In this document: positions 8,249-16,740 of the stretch, in pieces
Numbering within the stretch: the stretch's first letter is position 1
Layout: each line of letters starts with the position of its first letter
Assembly (NCBI RefSeq): GCF_014201195.1
Contig: NZ_JACHDS010000001.1
Span: 4,030,001 to 4,094,000, forward strand
Reading direction: 5' to 3'
DNA: 64,000 nucleotides
Source: Nocardiopsis mwathae
GTDB lineage: Bacteria; Actinomycetota; Actinomycetes; Streptosporangiales; Streptosporangiaceae
The notes under the pieces: model-generated
What the model was told of the DNA's origin: nothing
Database searches by the model: none
What the model saw: the letters and a program-made list of their open reading frames with translations, nothing else
Translations under genes and position numbers: made by a program

Positions 8249-8923
8249 TCAGTACCAGCCGTTGGCCTGCGAGTGCGCCCAGGCGCCGCAGGGGTTGCCG
8301 TAGCGGCCGTCGATGTAGCCGAGGCCCCACTTGATCTGGGTGGCAGGGTTGGTCTCCCAGTCGGCCCCGGCGCTGGCCATCTTGCTGCCGGGGAGCGACT
8401 GCGGGATGCCGTAGGCGCCGGAGCTGGGGTTCTTGGCCGTGTGGTTCCAGTTGCTCTCCTTCTCCCAGAGCGGCTCCAGGCAGGCGAACTGGTCCTGGCC
8501 CCAGCCGTAGTCGCCCAACATGGCCTTGGCCATGGCCTTGGGGCTGCCGCTGGGAACGGGGGTGCTCGACTCGGCGGAGCCGCCGGAGTCGTCGGCGCCG
8601 TCCTCCGGCTCCTCCTCCTTTTCCTCCTCCTCTTCCTTCACGGATCCCGACCCCGAGCTCACGGCGGCGTTTCCGGCCTCCTCCATCAGCCCTTTGGCCC
8701 TCTCGCGCGCCTGCGCCAGCTCCTCCTCGGAGTCCGGGTCGGCGGCGGCGAAGAAGTCGTCGGGGGCGCTTTGGGGACCCTGCGCCGCGGTGGCGGCGGA
8801 GGCGGCCAGCCCGGGATCGGCATCGGTGTCGGCGAACGCGGTCACCGCGAACGTGACGCCTGCAACCAACGTCGCGGAGCCAACGGCCGTGGCCGCCCGC
8901 AACGAGATCCGGTTCAGTAGCAC
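8249..8923 (-). CDS. Secreted SLT-like lytic transglycosylase
   Basis: 224 residues, GTG start. An N-terminal hydrophobic segment (about 8-30) exports it. The middle is a Ser/Glu-rich, partly coiled region (EEELAQARERAKGLMEEAG). The last 85 residues form a small transglycosylase-like domain: FACLEPLWEKESNWNHTA with the likely catalytic Glu, then SGAYGIPQSLPGSKM and a WGLGYIDGRYG block typical of actinobacterial SLT/aggregation-promoting-factor domains that cut peptidoglycan glycan strands. The first 90 residues are paralogous to those of the Rpf gene at 9463, sharing NRIS at the start and the block PDDFFAAADP. The two genes therefore carry different catalytic ends on one secreted scaffold. 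Confidence 0.85.
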   Translation of the reverse strand: MLLNRISLRAATAVGSATLVAGVTFAVTAFADTDADPGLAASAATAAQGPQSAPDDFFAAADPDSEEELAQARERAKGLMEEAGNAAVSSGSGSVKEEEEEKEEEPEDGADDSGGSAESSTPVPSGSPKAMAKAMLGDYGWGQDQFACLEPLWEKESNWNHTAKNPSSGAYGIPQSLPGSKMASAGADWETNPATQIKWGLGYIDGRYGNPCGAWAHSQANGWY

Positions 8924-9373
8924 TAATCGCCCTTCCGTCAGTCACGCGCCCGGCGGTGACGCGCGTGATCGACCACGGCCCCGGGAGTCGACAGGTCGGG
9001 TTCGTCATCGGGGGAGATGAGCGGCGGATCCGCATTCGAGGGGGCGTGACCGCCGACCGCCCCGCCGCTTCGCGACCTCGCGCACGGGTTCTCTTCGGGG
9101 TCCGTGGGGGTGTCACATCGGTACCCGACCCGCGCTCCGGGGACTCCTTATGGAACGGGTCCCACCATGCCGCATCGGTACGGAGCACTGCGCAAATTCC
9201 ACCTATGACGTGAATCACAGCACACAGGGTGAAGAGCAAAAGGGCGACCACCTGCGCCGATGCACGCTAAGTGATCATCGATCACAGGCGTCACACAGAA
9301 CGATCTCCTACACACACGACGCAGCCGCCGCTTTCGGCACTCGCATCACACCACACGACCGGAGCCGAAACGC
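8924..9373 (-). promoter_or_regulatory. Long leader/promoter region of the SLT-like gene
   Basis: About 450 bases lie between the upstream Rpf terminator and the GTG at 8923. On the minus strand the stretch from about 9005 to 8975 reads gaacccgacctgtcgac, which recalls the 3' half of the ydaO (c-di-AMP) riboswitch found before many actinobacterial rpf and transglycosylase genes. I could not convincingly draw the 5' half, so this is only a candidate. A 15-base palindrome gtgatc-atc-gatcac at 9271-9285 may be an operator; its spacing is one base longer than a canonical CRP site. No gene is seen in the gap. Confidence 0.25.
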
Positions 9374-9412
9374 ACGCGGGCCCCCGCGATCGGTGATCGC
9401 GGGGGCCCGCGT
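9374..9412 (-). terminator. Terminator of the Rpf gene
   Basis: Perfect 18-bp stem: 9374-9391 (starting acgcgggcccc) pairs with 9395-9412 around the loop ggt. It lies 50 bases beyond the Rpf stop on the minus strand. Confidence 0.8.
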
Positions 9413-9462
9413 CGGACCCTGCCGGACGCCCGCCCTCCGGCGCGCCCGGCGCCTCGGACGGC

Positions 9463-10095
9463 TCAGCCGAAGAGGTGGTGGCCGCACGACGGCCACTGAC
9501 TCTGCCAGTCGCCGTTGGCGCGGTTGTAGAGCAGCTTGGCGCGCATCGTCTGCTCGTCGGCACCGGCCTCGGCGGGCGATCCGCTGCCACCGACCGACCG
9601 CCAGGTGGGCATGGTGAACTGGTAGAGGCCGTAGTAGCCCGCGGGATTCACGGCCGCGGGATCGCCGCCCGACTCACAGCGGGCCAGGGCGGCCCAGTTG
9701 AGGCCGTCGACGTCGCCTCCGAGGTTCGGGTCGACCGGGCCCGCGCTGTCCGCGGCGCCGCCACCGGCGTCCCCGTCATCCGCGGACTCGGGCTCCCGGG
9801 GCTCCTCTCTCGCCTGCTCGACGGTCCCCGTCCCGGTCGTCAGCGCCAGCCCGCCGGCCGCCTCGATCCGCTCCTGTGCCCGCTCGCGCCGCTGTCGCAG
9901 GTCGGTGTCGCCGACCGGGTCGGCGGCGGCGAAGAAGTCGTCGGGGGCGTCCGGGGGCGCCTGCACCGCGGTGGCGGCCTGCCCGGCGTCGACGGCGGGA
10001 ACGGTGTAGGCGGCGACGAGGAAGGCCGTCCCCGCCACCGCCGCCGCGGCCCCCGCAGCCACCGCCACCCGCCCCGAGATCCGGTTGATCACCAC
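9463..10095 (-). CDS. rpf: Resuscitation-promoting factor (Rpf) family protein
   Basis: 210 residues; GTG at 10095 or at 10092. Exported by an N-terminal hydrophobic segment, the protein ends in a complete Rpf transglycosylase-like domain (about 130-210): LNWAALARCESGGDP with the catalytic Glu, YYGLYQFTMPTWRSVGG, and the closing block QWPSCGHHLF with the conserved Cys pair. Rpf proteins are lysozyme-like muralytic enzymes that promote regrowth of dormant cells or spores. The N-terminal half shares the NRIS start and PDDFFAAADP block with the neighbouring SLT-like protein, so the two arose from one scaffold. No LysM or G5 module is seen. Confidence 0.92.
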   Translation of the reverse strand: MVINRISGRVAVAAGAAAAVAGTAFLVAAYTVPAVDAGQAATAVQAPPDAPDDFFAAADPVGDTDLRQRRERAQERIEAAGGLALTTGTGTVEQAREEPREPESADDGDAGGGAADSAGPVDPNLGGDVDGLNWAALARCESGGDPAAVNPAGYYGLYQFTMPTWRSVGGSGSPAEAGADEQTMRAKLLYNRANGDWQSQWPSCGHHLFG

Positions 10096-10245
10096 AGTCC
10101 CCCCTACTGTCCGGTGTCCACACGTCGCGCCATACAGTACGCACTCGCATAACTACTGGCAGTGATGATATCGGGGTGTCGCCCGCCACTCCGGGGGTTC
10201 ACGCAGAACGGGGCGTCCCGCTGAGCACCGGCGGCGTCGGCGCCG

Positions 10246-11796
10246 TCAGGACGGGCGGCCCTCCGGCGCCAGGGTCGTGGACCACAGGGCGTCGCCGTTG
10301 CCGTCGCGCAGGTGGACGGTGAGCTCGCGGCTCTCCCGGTCGATCTCGATCTCGCCGAAGTGCTGGAACCCCTCCAGCGGGGACGTATTGGCGCGCGGTG
10401 GGGCATGGGCGAACACCTCCCGGGGGCCGAAGGTGGGGTCGAGCCGGTTGGGGCCGAAGGCGCCCGCGTGCAGCGGGCCGGAGACGAACTCCCAGAACGG
10501 GGTGAACTCCGAGCTCTCCGCCCGGTCCGGGGAGTAGTGGTGGGCGGCGGTGTAGTGCACGTCGGCGGTCAGCCACACGACGTCGGTGACGCCCGCCCGG
10601 TGCAGGCCGTGCAGCACCCACTCGATCTCGGCCTCCCGGCCCAGCGGCGGGCCGGGCAGGCCGTTGGCGACCGCCTCGATGTTCTCGCCATCGGGCACGA
10701 CCAGCCCGATCGGCATGTCGGAGGCAACGACCTTCCAGGTGGCGGTCGAAGCCGCCATCTCCCGGACCAGCCACCGGGCCTGGGCGTCGCCCAGGATGCG
10801 CTCGTAGGGCGCGGTGCCCGGGGAATTGGGGTCCCGGTAGGGGCGCATGTCGATGACGAAGACGTCGAGCTCGGGGCCGTAGCGGATCCGGCGGTGGATG
10901 CGGCCGTCGACGGCCTCGGCAGGGATGATCGGCTGCCACTCGTGGAAGGCGCGGTGGGCGCGGGCGGCCAGCACGTCGACGCGGCGCTCGGTGTAGCGGG
11001 GGTCGTCGAGCACCTGGCCGGGGTACCAGTTGTTGACGACCTCGTGGTCGTCCCACTGGACGACGTGCGGGACGCGTGCGGCGAAGGCGCGCACGCCCTC
11101 GTCCAGCAGGTTGTAGGAGAACTGCCCGCGGAACTCGGCCAGGGTCTCGGCGACCTTGGTCTTCTCCTCGGTGACCAGGTTGCGCCACCTGCGGCCGTCG
11201 GGCAGGTCCACGGTCTCCCGCAGTGGGTTGTCGGAGTAGCAGGCGTCGCCGCTGTGCACGAAGAAGTCGGGCTCGCGGTCGGCCATGGCGGCGTAGATCG
11301 GCATCCCGCCGATGTCGGCGTTGATGCCCCAGCCCTGTCCGGCGACGTCGCCGGACCACAGGAAGCGGATCGGGCCGTCGCCGCCGGGGGTGCGGAACGA
11401 GCCCGTGACCGGTTCGCTTTCCGCTCGGCCGGTCTCGGCGCGCACCCGCACGTGGACCTCGGTGCCCGGCTCGACACCGGTGATCCGCACCCGGCCGGTG
11501 CCGTCGTGCGCCCGGGTCAGCATGGGGCCGCGGACCACGCGCGCGTCCTTGAAGTCGGGGCGGCCGGAGACCTCCACGACCATCCGCGCGGCCCGGTCGG
11601 CCCTGGTCCACACGACGGCGCCGTCGGCGCGCGGGTCGCCGAGCTGGATGCCGTGGGTGAGGGTGGGGCGGTTCCGCCCCTGGGCGAGCGCGGGGGCCGC
11701 GCCGGGGGCGAGGACGGCGCCCGCGCCGAGCACGCCGGAGGCGAGCAGGGTGCGTCGGGACAACGGGGATCCGGGGGCGGGGGACGGTGCGGTCAT
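10246..11796 (-). CDS. phoD: PhoD-family alkaline phosphatase, Tat-exported
   Basis: 516 residues from the ATG at 11796, which has ggagg ten bases upstream; the frame extends 12 codons further but with no ribosome site. A twin-arginine signal (SRRTLLASGVLGAGAV, ending AQG) indicates folded export. The N-terminal PhoD domain (THGIQLGDPRADGAVVWTRAD) is followed by the metallophosphatase core: WSGDVAGQGWG, FFVHSGDACYSD, VVQWDDHEVVNNW, VVASDMPIG and WLTADVHYTAAH. PhoD enzymes are Ca/Fe-dependent phosphodiesterase/phosphatases that release phosphate from organic phosphates and are usually induced by phosphate limitation. No PHO box was identified. The gene stands alone, separated from phoH by palindrome copy B. 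Confidence 0.93.
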   Translation of the reverse strand: MTAPSPAPGSPLSRRTLLASGVLGAGAVLAPGAAPALAQGRNRPTLTHGIQLGDPRADGAVVWTRADRAARMVVEVSGRPDFKDARVVRGPMLTRAHDGTGRVRITGVEPGTEVHVRVRAETGRAESEPVTGSFRTPGGDGPIRFLWSGDVAGQGWGINADIGGMPIYAAMADREPDFFVHSGDACYSDNPLRETVDLPDGRRWRNLVTEEKTKVAETLAEFRGQFSYNLLDEGVRAFAARVPHVVQWDDHEVVNNWYPGQVLDDPRYTERRVDVLAARAHRAFHEWQPIIPAEAVDGRIHRRIRYGPELDVFVIDMRPYRDPNSPGTAPYERILGDAQARWLVREMAASTATWKVVASDMPIGLVVPDGENIEAVANGLPGPPLGREAEIEWVLHGLHRAGVTDVVWLTADVHYTAAHHYSPDRAESSEFTPFWEFVSGPLHAGAFGPNRLDPTFGPREVFAHAPPRANTSPLEGFQHFGEIEIDRESRELTVHLRDGNGDALWSTTLAPEGRPS

Positions 11797-11920
11797 GCGG
11801 CGGGCTCCTCCGTGCGGGGACGTGACGCGCACGGCAATCTACGCCACGGTCCCCGACGCTCGACCGAACACGCGCCGACCGCGGCATGAACACCCGCGCC
11901 GCTCGGGTCCCCCCTCCCCT

Positions 11921-11986
11921 CCGTTGATCTCGGAGATATTGGGGTCTCGCGGGCGGTTTTTACCCCGATATCTCCGAGATCAACAG
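11921..11986. repeat. 66-bp dispersed palindrome, copy B
   Basis: Same 24-18-24 architecture as copy A (arms 11921-11944 and 11963-11986), lying in the opposite orientation as judged by the 18-base centre. It is 43 bases beyond the phoH stop codon and upstream of phoD. Confidence 0.9.
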
Positions 11987-12029
11987 GGCTCGTGGGCGGG
12001 CCGCCCGTGGGGGCGGCCCGCGGCGGGGC

Positions 12030-13379
12030 TCAGCGCTCCAGCATCTCCGTGACGAGTGCGGCGATGGGCGAGCGCTCGGAGCGGGTGAGGGTGATGTGTG
12101 AGAAGAGGGGGTGGCCCTTGAGCTTCTCGATCACCGCGACGACGCCGTCGTAGCGGCCCACCCGGAGGTTGTCGCTCTGGGCGACGTCGTGGGTGAGCAC
12201 CACGCGGGAGTTCTCCCCGAGGCGGGAGAGGACGGTGAGCAGGACCCCGCGCTCCAGGGACTGGGCCTCGTCGACGATGACGAAGGCGTCGTGCAGGGAG
12301 CGGCCGCGGATGTGGGTGAGCGGCAGGACCTCCAGCATCCCCCGGTCCACGACCTCCTCGATGACCTCGGGCGTGGTGACGGCCGAGAGGGTGTCGTGCA
12401 CGGCCTGGGACCACGGCGACATCTTCTCGTTCTCGGTGCCGGGCAGGTAGCCGAGGTCCTGGCCGCCGACCGCGTACAGCGGGCGGAACACCATGACCTT
12501 GCGGTGCAGGCCCTTCTCCAGCACGGCGTCGAGCCCGGCGCACAGCGCGAGCGCGGACTTGCCGGTGCCGGCGCGCCCGCCCAGCGACACGATGCCGACG
12601 TCGGGGTCGCTGAGCAGGTCGAGCGCGATGCGCTGCTCGGCGCTGCGCCCGTGCAGGCCGAAGACGTCGCGGTCGCCGCGGACCACCTTCACCGACTTGT
12701 CGGGGAGGACGCGGCCCAGGGCCTTGCCCCGGTCCGACACCAGCACCAGTCCGGTGTGGCAGGGCAGGTCGCGGGCCTGTTCTATGTCGGCCGTACCGCC
12801 GTCGAAGAGCGCGGCCACCTCGTGCGCGGGGACCTCCAGTTCGGCCATGCCGGTCCAGCCGTGCTCGATGGCGAGTTCGGCGCGGTACTCCTCGGCCGCC
12901 AGGCCGATGGACGACGCCTTGATACGCATCGGCAGGTCCTTGCTGACCAGCACGACGTCGCCCTCGCTGTGCAGGTTGCGGGCGACGGTGAGGATCCGGG
13001 TGTCGTTGTCGCCGAGCCGGAATCCGGCCGGGAGGACGGACGGATCGCTGTGGTTGAGCTCCACCCGCAGCGTGCCGCCGTGCTCGTTGACGGGGACGTC
13101 GGCGTCGAGGCACCCGTGGGCGACCCGGAGGTCGTCCAGCCTGCGCAGCGCCTCCCGGGCGAAGTAGCCCAGCTCCGGGTGGTGGCGCTTGCTCTCCAGT
13201 TCGGTGATCACCACGATCGGCAGGACCACCTCGTGCTCTGCGAACCGGGTGATCGACACGGGGTCGGCCAGCAGGACGCTGGTGTCGAGCACGTAGGTTC
13301 GCCGCCGACCCGTCTCCGTCACCGGAGCGGGCGTGCCGAGGGTGTCGATATCGCGGCGGTTGGTCGAGGAACTAGCCAC
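12030..13379 (-). CDS. phoH2: PIN domain-PhoH ATPase fusion (PhoH2 type)
   Basis: 449 residues from the GTG at 13379, with gggaga seven bases upstream; the open frame continues to 13610 without a ribosome site. The N-terminal PIN ribonuclease domain starts at [13 protein letters not shown] (about 24) and retains acidic metal ligands such as DLRVAHG and [10 protein letters not shown]. The C-terminal PhoH ATPase has Walker [10 protein letters not shown] (about 260) and Walker [11 protein letters not shown]. Actinobacterial PhoH2 proteins unwind and cut RNA; the mycobacterial homologue (Rv1095) occupies the same neighbourhood. Its stop is followed by palindrome copy B. Confidence 0.93.
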   Translation of the reverse strand: MASSSTNRRDIDTLGTPAPVTETGRRRTYVLDTSVLLADPVSITRFAEHEVVLPIVVITELESKRHHPELGYFAREALRRLDDLRVAHGCLDADVPVNEHGGTLRVELNHSDPSVLPAGFRLGDNDTRILTVARNLHSEGDVVLVSKDLPMRIKASSIGLAAEEYRAELAIEHGWTGMAELEVPAHEVAALFDGGTADIEQARDLPCHTGLVLVSDRGKALGRVLPDKSVKVVRGDRDVFGLHGRSAEQRIALDLLSDPDVGIVSLGGRAGTGKSALALCAGLDAVLEKGLHRKVMVFRPLYAVGGQDLGYLPGTENEKMSPWSQAVHDTLSAVTTPEVIEEVVDRGMLEVLPLTHIRGRSLHDAFVIVDEAQSLERGVLLTVLSRLGENSRVVLTHDVAQSDNLRVGRYDGVVAVIEKLKGHPLFSHITLTRSERSPIAALVTEMLER

Positions 13380-13447
13380 TCGTTCTCCCCTTGGGCGCCG
13401 CGAGGGCGCCCTTCTCTCACGGGATACCAAGGACCGGGACCAGCCCC

Positions 13448-13472
13448 GACAGGGCCGGGACCGGCCCTTGTC
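13448..13472 (-). terminator. Hairpin downstream of the prenyltransferase gene
   Basis: agggccgg / ccggccct (8 bp, loop ga), extended outward by gac / gtc with a bulged t. It lies in the gap between the prenyltransferase stop (13677) and phoH, together with a second small hairpin gggcgcc-gcga-gggcgcc near 13393. Confidence 0.45.
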
Positions 13473-13676
13473 ACCATGAGTTCCTTGTGTCGCCAGGACC
13501 TCAACCGTTCGGGGCCTCCCGCGTGGACGGATACGCACCATCCACTCACATCGACGGTACCGGCGTCCTCCGAAAGAGCAAGACCCCCAGGTGAGACGGT
13601 GTGTGAACACCCGATGACGCGATCGTTCCTCCGTTTCGGCGCGGGCGTGTCCGGTCGAGGGTGGAGGGGGGCCGGC

Positions 13677-14438
13677 TCAGGTGCCGTAGCGTCGACTCCG
13701 CGCACCGTAGGAGCGGACCGCGCGCAGGAAGTCGACTCTGCGGAAGGCAGGCCAGAAGACCTCGCAGAAGTAGAACTCCGAGTGCGCGCTCTGCCAGAGC
13801 AGGAAGCCGGAGAGGCGCTGCTCCCCCGAGGTCCGGATGAGCAGGTCCGGGTCGGGCTGGCCGCGGGTATAGAGATGCTCCGCGATGTGCTCCAGATCGA
13901 GGCGCCCGGCGAGCTCCTCAAGGCTGGTGCCCTTGGCCGCCTCGGCGAGGAGGAGCGACCGCACCGCGTCGGCGATCTCACGTCTTCCCCCATACCCGAC
14001 CGCGACGTTGACAATCAGCCCGGAGTTGCCGGATGTGGCCGCGCCCGCCTCTTTCAGGACACGGGCGGTGGAATCGGGCAGCAGGTCGAGCGAGCCCACG
14101 GGGTTGACGTTGCGGCCCTCGTTCCGCAGCCGCCTGACGGTGTTCTCGATGATCTCCAGCAGCGGATCGAGCTCCTCGGCGGGCCGGGCGAGGTTGTCGG
14201 TGGACAGCATCCACAGGGTCACGACCTGTACACCGACCTCGTCGCACCAGCCGAGGAGGTGGAAGATCTTCTCGGCTCCGGCCTGGTGCCCCTGCTCGAC
14301 CCTGGCCAGCCCGCTCGTCTTCGCCCACCGGCGGTTGCCGTCGAGGATGACGCCGACGTGCCGGGGAATCTCGTAGCTGCCGAGCTTGCGCTCCAGCCGA
14401 CGCTCGTAGAGCCAGTAGAGGGGGTCACGGAGCCCCAT
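13677..14438 (-). CDS. Isoprenyl (cis-prenyl) transferase
   Basis: 253 residues, ATG start. The cis-prenyltransferase signature is complete: HVGVILDGNRRWAK with the catalytic Asp33, the TLWMLSTDNLARP block, and the C-terminal DLLIRTSGEQRLSGFLLWQ and FYF...FWPAFR region that binds the IPP phosphate. The enzyme condenses isopentenyl diphosphate with an allylic primer to make the Z-prenyl carriers used in wall synthesis. By position next to phoH it matches the mycobacterial short-chain Z,E-farnesyl diphosphate synthase Rv1086 rather than the second, longer-chain enzyme. Product length cannot be read from sequence, hence no symbol. Confidence 0.92.
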   Translation of the reverse strand: MGLRDPLYWLYERRLERKLGSYEIPRHVGVILDGNRRWAKTSGLARVEQGHQAGAEKIFHLLGWCDEVGVQVVTLWMLSTDNLARPAEELDPLLEIIENTVRRLRNEGRNVNPVGSLDLLPDSTARVLKEAGAATSGNSGLIVNVAVGYGGRREIADAVRSLLLAEAAKGTSLEELAGRLDLEHIAEHLYTRGQPDPDLLIRTSGEQRLSGFLLWQSAHSEFYFCEVFWPAFRRVDFLRAVRSYGARSRRYGT

Positions 14439-14573
14439 GGGTCGCTACCTTTCGCCGATATCCGGGGGAGGCTGACTACTACCGCTGCGGCGCCCTCACC
14501 CGGTCTCGGCCGGACAGGCCACCCCGGGTGGAAACGCGGGAGAACGTCTCCAGGGTAGGCCTGTTTTCCCCTC

Positions 14574-15167
14574 TCATGTCACGGCAAGCGACTTTCGCAC
14601 GTGCTTCCGGCCCTGATGAATCCGCGATTTCACGGTGCCCAGAGCGAGGTCGAGTTCCGCGGCGATCTCGTTGTAGTCCATCTGGCACAGGTCGCGCAGC
14701 ACCAGGGGGGCCACCAGGTTGGGCCGGTCCTTCTCCAGCTGGTCGAGGGCTTCGAGGAGGTCGATGCGGGAGCCGGCGATGACGCTGGTGGTGCGGGGGT
14801 CGCGCTGGTTGGGGATGCGCTCGGCCTCGGTGGGCATCTCGGCGGAGCGGCGCTTGAGCGAACGGTAGGTCTGGCGGGCGGAGTTCGACACCACGGTGTA
14901 GAGCCAGGTGGTGAACAGGGAGTCGCCCTTGAACCCGTGGATGTTGCGGGCCACCCGCAGCAGCGCGTCCTGGCAGGCCTCCTCGGCGTCCTGGCGGTAG
15001 GGCAGGAACCGTGCGCAGCGCCGCAGCACCTCGGGCTCGATGCGACGCAGTAGGGTCGTCAGCGCGTCCTGGTCGCCGCCGCGGGCGAGCACCGCGAGCT
15101 CTTCCAAGGAGTCGTCCACCCTCGCGGCCGGACGGCGCGGTGTCGAGCCCTTCTCAGTGTTTCCCAC
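14574..15167 (-). CDS. ECF-type RNA polymerase sigma factor
   Basis: 197 residues, GTG start with ggag nine bases upstream. Sigma region 2 (about 28-95) contains the DAEEACQDALLRVARNIHGFKGDSLFTTWLYTVVSNSARQ pattern, here read in parts: DAEEACQDALLRV for core binding and FTTWLYTVVSN for the -10 contact. Region 4 (about 138-190) ends in an HTH: MDYNEIAAELDLALGTVKSR. No anti-sigma gene lies downstream, where the prenyltransferase gene follows. Instead the sigma gene is divergent from a membrane kinase across 184 bases. Kinase-controlled ECF sigma factors are known in actinomycetes, but a link here is only inference. Confidence 0.92.
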   Translation of the reverse strand: MGNTEKGSTPRRPAARVDDSLEELAVLARGGDQDALTTLLRRIEPEVLRRCARFLPYRQDAEEACQDALLRVARNIHGFKGDSLFTTWLYTVVSNSARQTYRSLKRRSAEMPTEAERIPNQRDPRTTSVIAGSRIDLLEALDQLEKDRPNLVAPLVLRDLCQMDYNEIAAELDLALGTVKSRIHQGRKHVRKSLAVT

Positions 15168-15351
15168 GGTCGGTCACTCCCTGACTTGAGAAGAAGAAAT
15201 TCCATGCCATCCAGCTGTTACACGCCCATCCCCCTCTATGAGGTTCACATCCCCCGGCAGAGGAGGACAAGCCCCCGGGGAAATCCGGTCAGACCTGGCC
15301 ACCCGTTGAATACGGACGTTTGGCCGTGACGGCACCGGTAAAGCAGTAGCT

Positions 15352-16728
15352 GTGGCACAACCGGACACGTTCGGCCGTTACCGCGTCATACGCCATCTGG
15401 GCTCCGGAGCGTTCGCGACCGTGTGGCTCGCGCACGACGACCGCCTCGACACCCCGGTGGCCATCAAGGTTCTGGCCGAGAACTGGGCCCGCCGGATGGA
15501 CGTGCACCAGCGGTTCATGGAAGAGGCTCGCATACTCCGGCAAACCGATTCCAATTGGCTGGTCCGCGTACACGACCTGGACGTCCTGCCCGACGAGCGC
15601 CCCTACATGGTGATGACCTACGCCGACCAGGGCAGCGTCGCCGATCTCGTCGCCAAGGGGCCGCTGCCGCTCGACGAGGCGCTGCGGCTGCTGACCGAAA
15701 TCGGCCAGGGCGTGACCGTGCTGCACCGGCACGGGACCATCCACCGCGACATCAAACCGTCCAACGTGCTGCTGCAGTCCAGCCCCGTGGGGCAGCGGGT
15801 GCTGGTGGCCGACCTCGGCTTCGCCAAGAGCATCGACCAGGCCTCCGCCTTCACCGCTGCGGCCGGGACCCCCGGCTACATGTCACCGGAGCAGAGTGTG
15901 CCCGGCGGCGACATCGACGTCCGCGCCGACGTGTACTCGCTGGGCGCCGTCGCCTACGAGCTCATCACCGGGCGGCCTCCGCCGGCCCCGCCGGTGCGCA
16001 CCCCGCCGGGCCGGATCCGGCCCGGCCTTCCGCCCGCACTGGACGAGCTGATCATGTCGGCGCTCTCGGCGGACCGGGTCAACCGCCCCGCGGACGCCCA
16101 GGCGTTCACCGACCGGGTGCGGGCGATCCGTATGACACCCGGGCTGCCGACGTCGGTGCCGTGGTGGATGCGGCACCGCCCCAAGTGGGTGCGGGCCGTG
16201 GCCGCCGGGGCCGCCGCGGCGACGCTGCTGTTCACCAGCGGCGCGGCCGCACTGCCCGGCCTGCGCTTCATCGACGTGCGCGACGGCAGCGGGACGTTCG
16301 CCGCGGCGGTCCCGCACGCCTGGGCCCGCCAGCAGCACCTCAACGGCTGGGAGCCGCGCGAACTGGGGATGCTCGGCGGCAAGCAGGCGGGGATCCTGGT
16401 CGCCACCGACATCGGGCGGTGGCGCGACGACGGCGACCCGTCCTACGGGGTGTTCGCCGGGGTGCTGCCGCCCCGCGAGGAGGAGCGGGCGGGCCTGGAC
16501 GACGTCGTCGACTCCGTCCCCTGCCCGGGGGAGCCGGTGCGGCGCCGGGTGGACGACGGCCGGTGGACCGGGGAGGTCGGTGAGTGGCCCGGGTGCCCGG
16601 CCGGGTTCGGCGCCGCCGTCCTGCACGCCGAGGACGGCGGCGGCTCGCTGTACCTGGAGGTGCGCCAGCCGGACGGCCGACCGGGCGTCATCGACCAGGT
16701 GATCGCGGGCACCCGTCTGCTTCGTTGA
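15352..16728 (+). CDS. Membrane Ser/Thr protein kinase with DLG instead of DFG
   Basis: 458 residues, GTG start, no clear ribosome site. The kinase domain (about 5-260) has GSGAFATVW, VAIKVL, the catalytic loop HRDIKPSN (about 133-140) and GTPGYMSPEQ. The magnesium-binding motif reads ADLGFAK, a DLG in place of DFG, which active kinases tolerate. A membrane helix (about 279-300) precedes an extracellular domain of about 155 residues with three Cys-containing blocks. The C-terminal domain resembles the lipoprotein encoded convergently at 16740. The closing CGT-TGA lies in a decayed half of the 66-bp palindrome family, as at the DUF1707 gene. Confidence 0.9.
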   Translation: MAQPDTFGRYRVIRHLGSGAFATVWLAHDDRLDTPVAIKVLAENWARRMDVHQRFMEEARILRQTDSNWLVRVHDLDVLPDERPYMVMTYADQGSVADLVAKGPLPLDEALRLLTEIGQGVTVLHRHGTIHRDIKPSNVLLQSSPVGQRVLVADLGFAKSIDQASAFTAAAGTPGYMSPEQSVPGGDIDVRADVYSLGAVAYELITGRPPPAPPVRTPPGRIRPGLPPALDELIMSALSADRVNRPADAQAFTDRVRAIRMTPGLPTSVPWWMRHRPKWVRAVAAGAAAATLLFTSGAAALPGLRFIDVRDGSGTFAAAVPHAWARQQHLNGWEPRELGMLGGKQAGILVATDIGRWRDDGDPSYGVFAGVLPPREEERAGLDDVVDSVPCPGEPVRRRVDDGRWTGEVGEWPGCPAGFGAAVLHAEDGGGSLYLEVRQPDGRPGVIDQVIAGTRLLR

Positions 16729-16740
16729 TCTCGGGGGTGT
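16723..16740. repeat. Decayed half-copy of the 66-bp palindrome
   Basis: cgttgatctcgg (16723-16734) matches the outer 12 bases of the palindrome arm; the following gggg matches its inner end with agatatc missing. No right arm is present. The kinase stop codon (16726-16728) lies in it, in the same register as at copy A. Confidence 0.5.

Noticed and set aside
9271-9285. A canonical CRP site before the SLT-like gene
   Set aside because: The spacing between GTGA and TCAC is seven bases instead of six. Kept only as a generic palindrome within the leader entry.
12111-14558. A very long open frame (815 codons) on the plus strand
   Set aside because: It is antisense to phoH and the prenyltransferase gene, both of which have full family motifs. 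Long antisense frames are expected at this GC content, and it has no recognisable domain.
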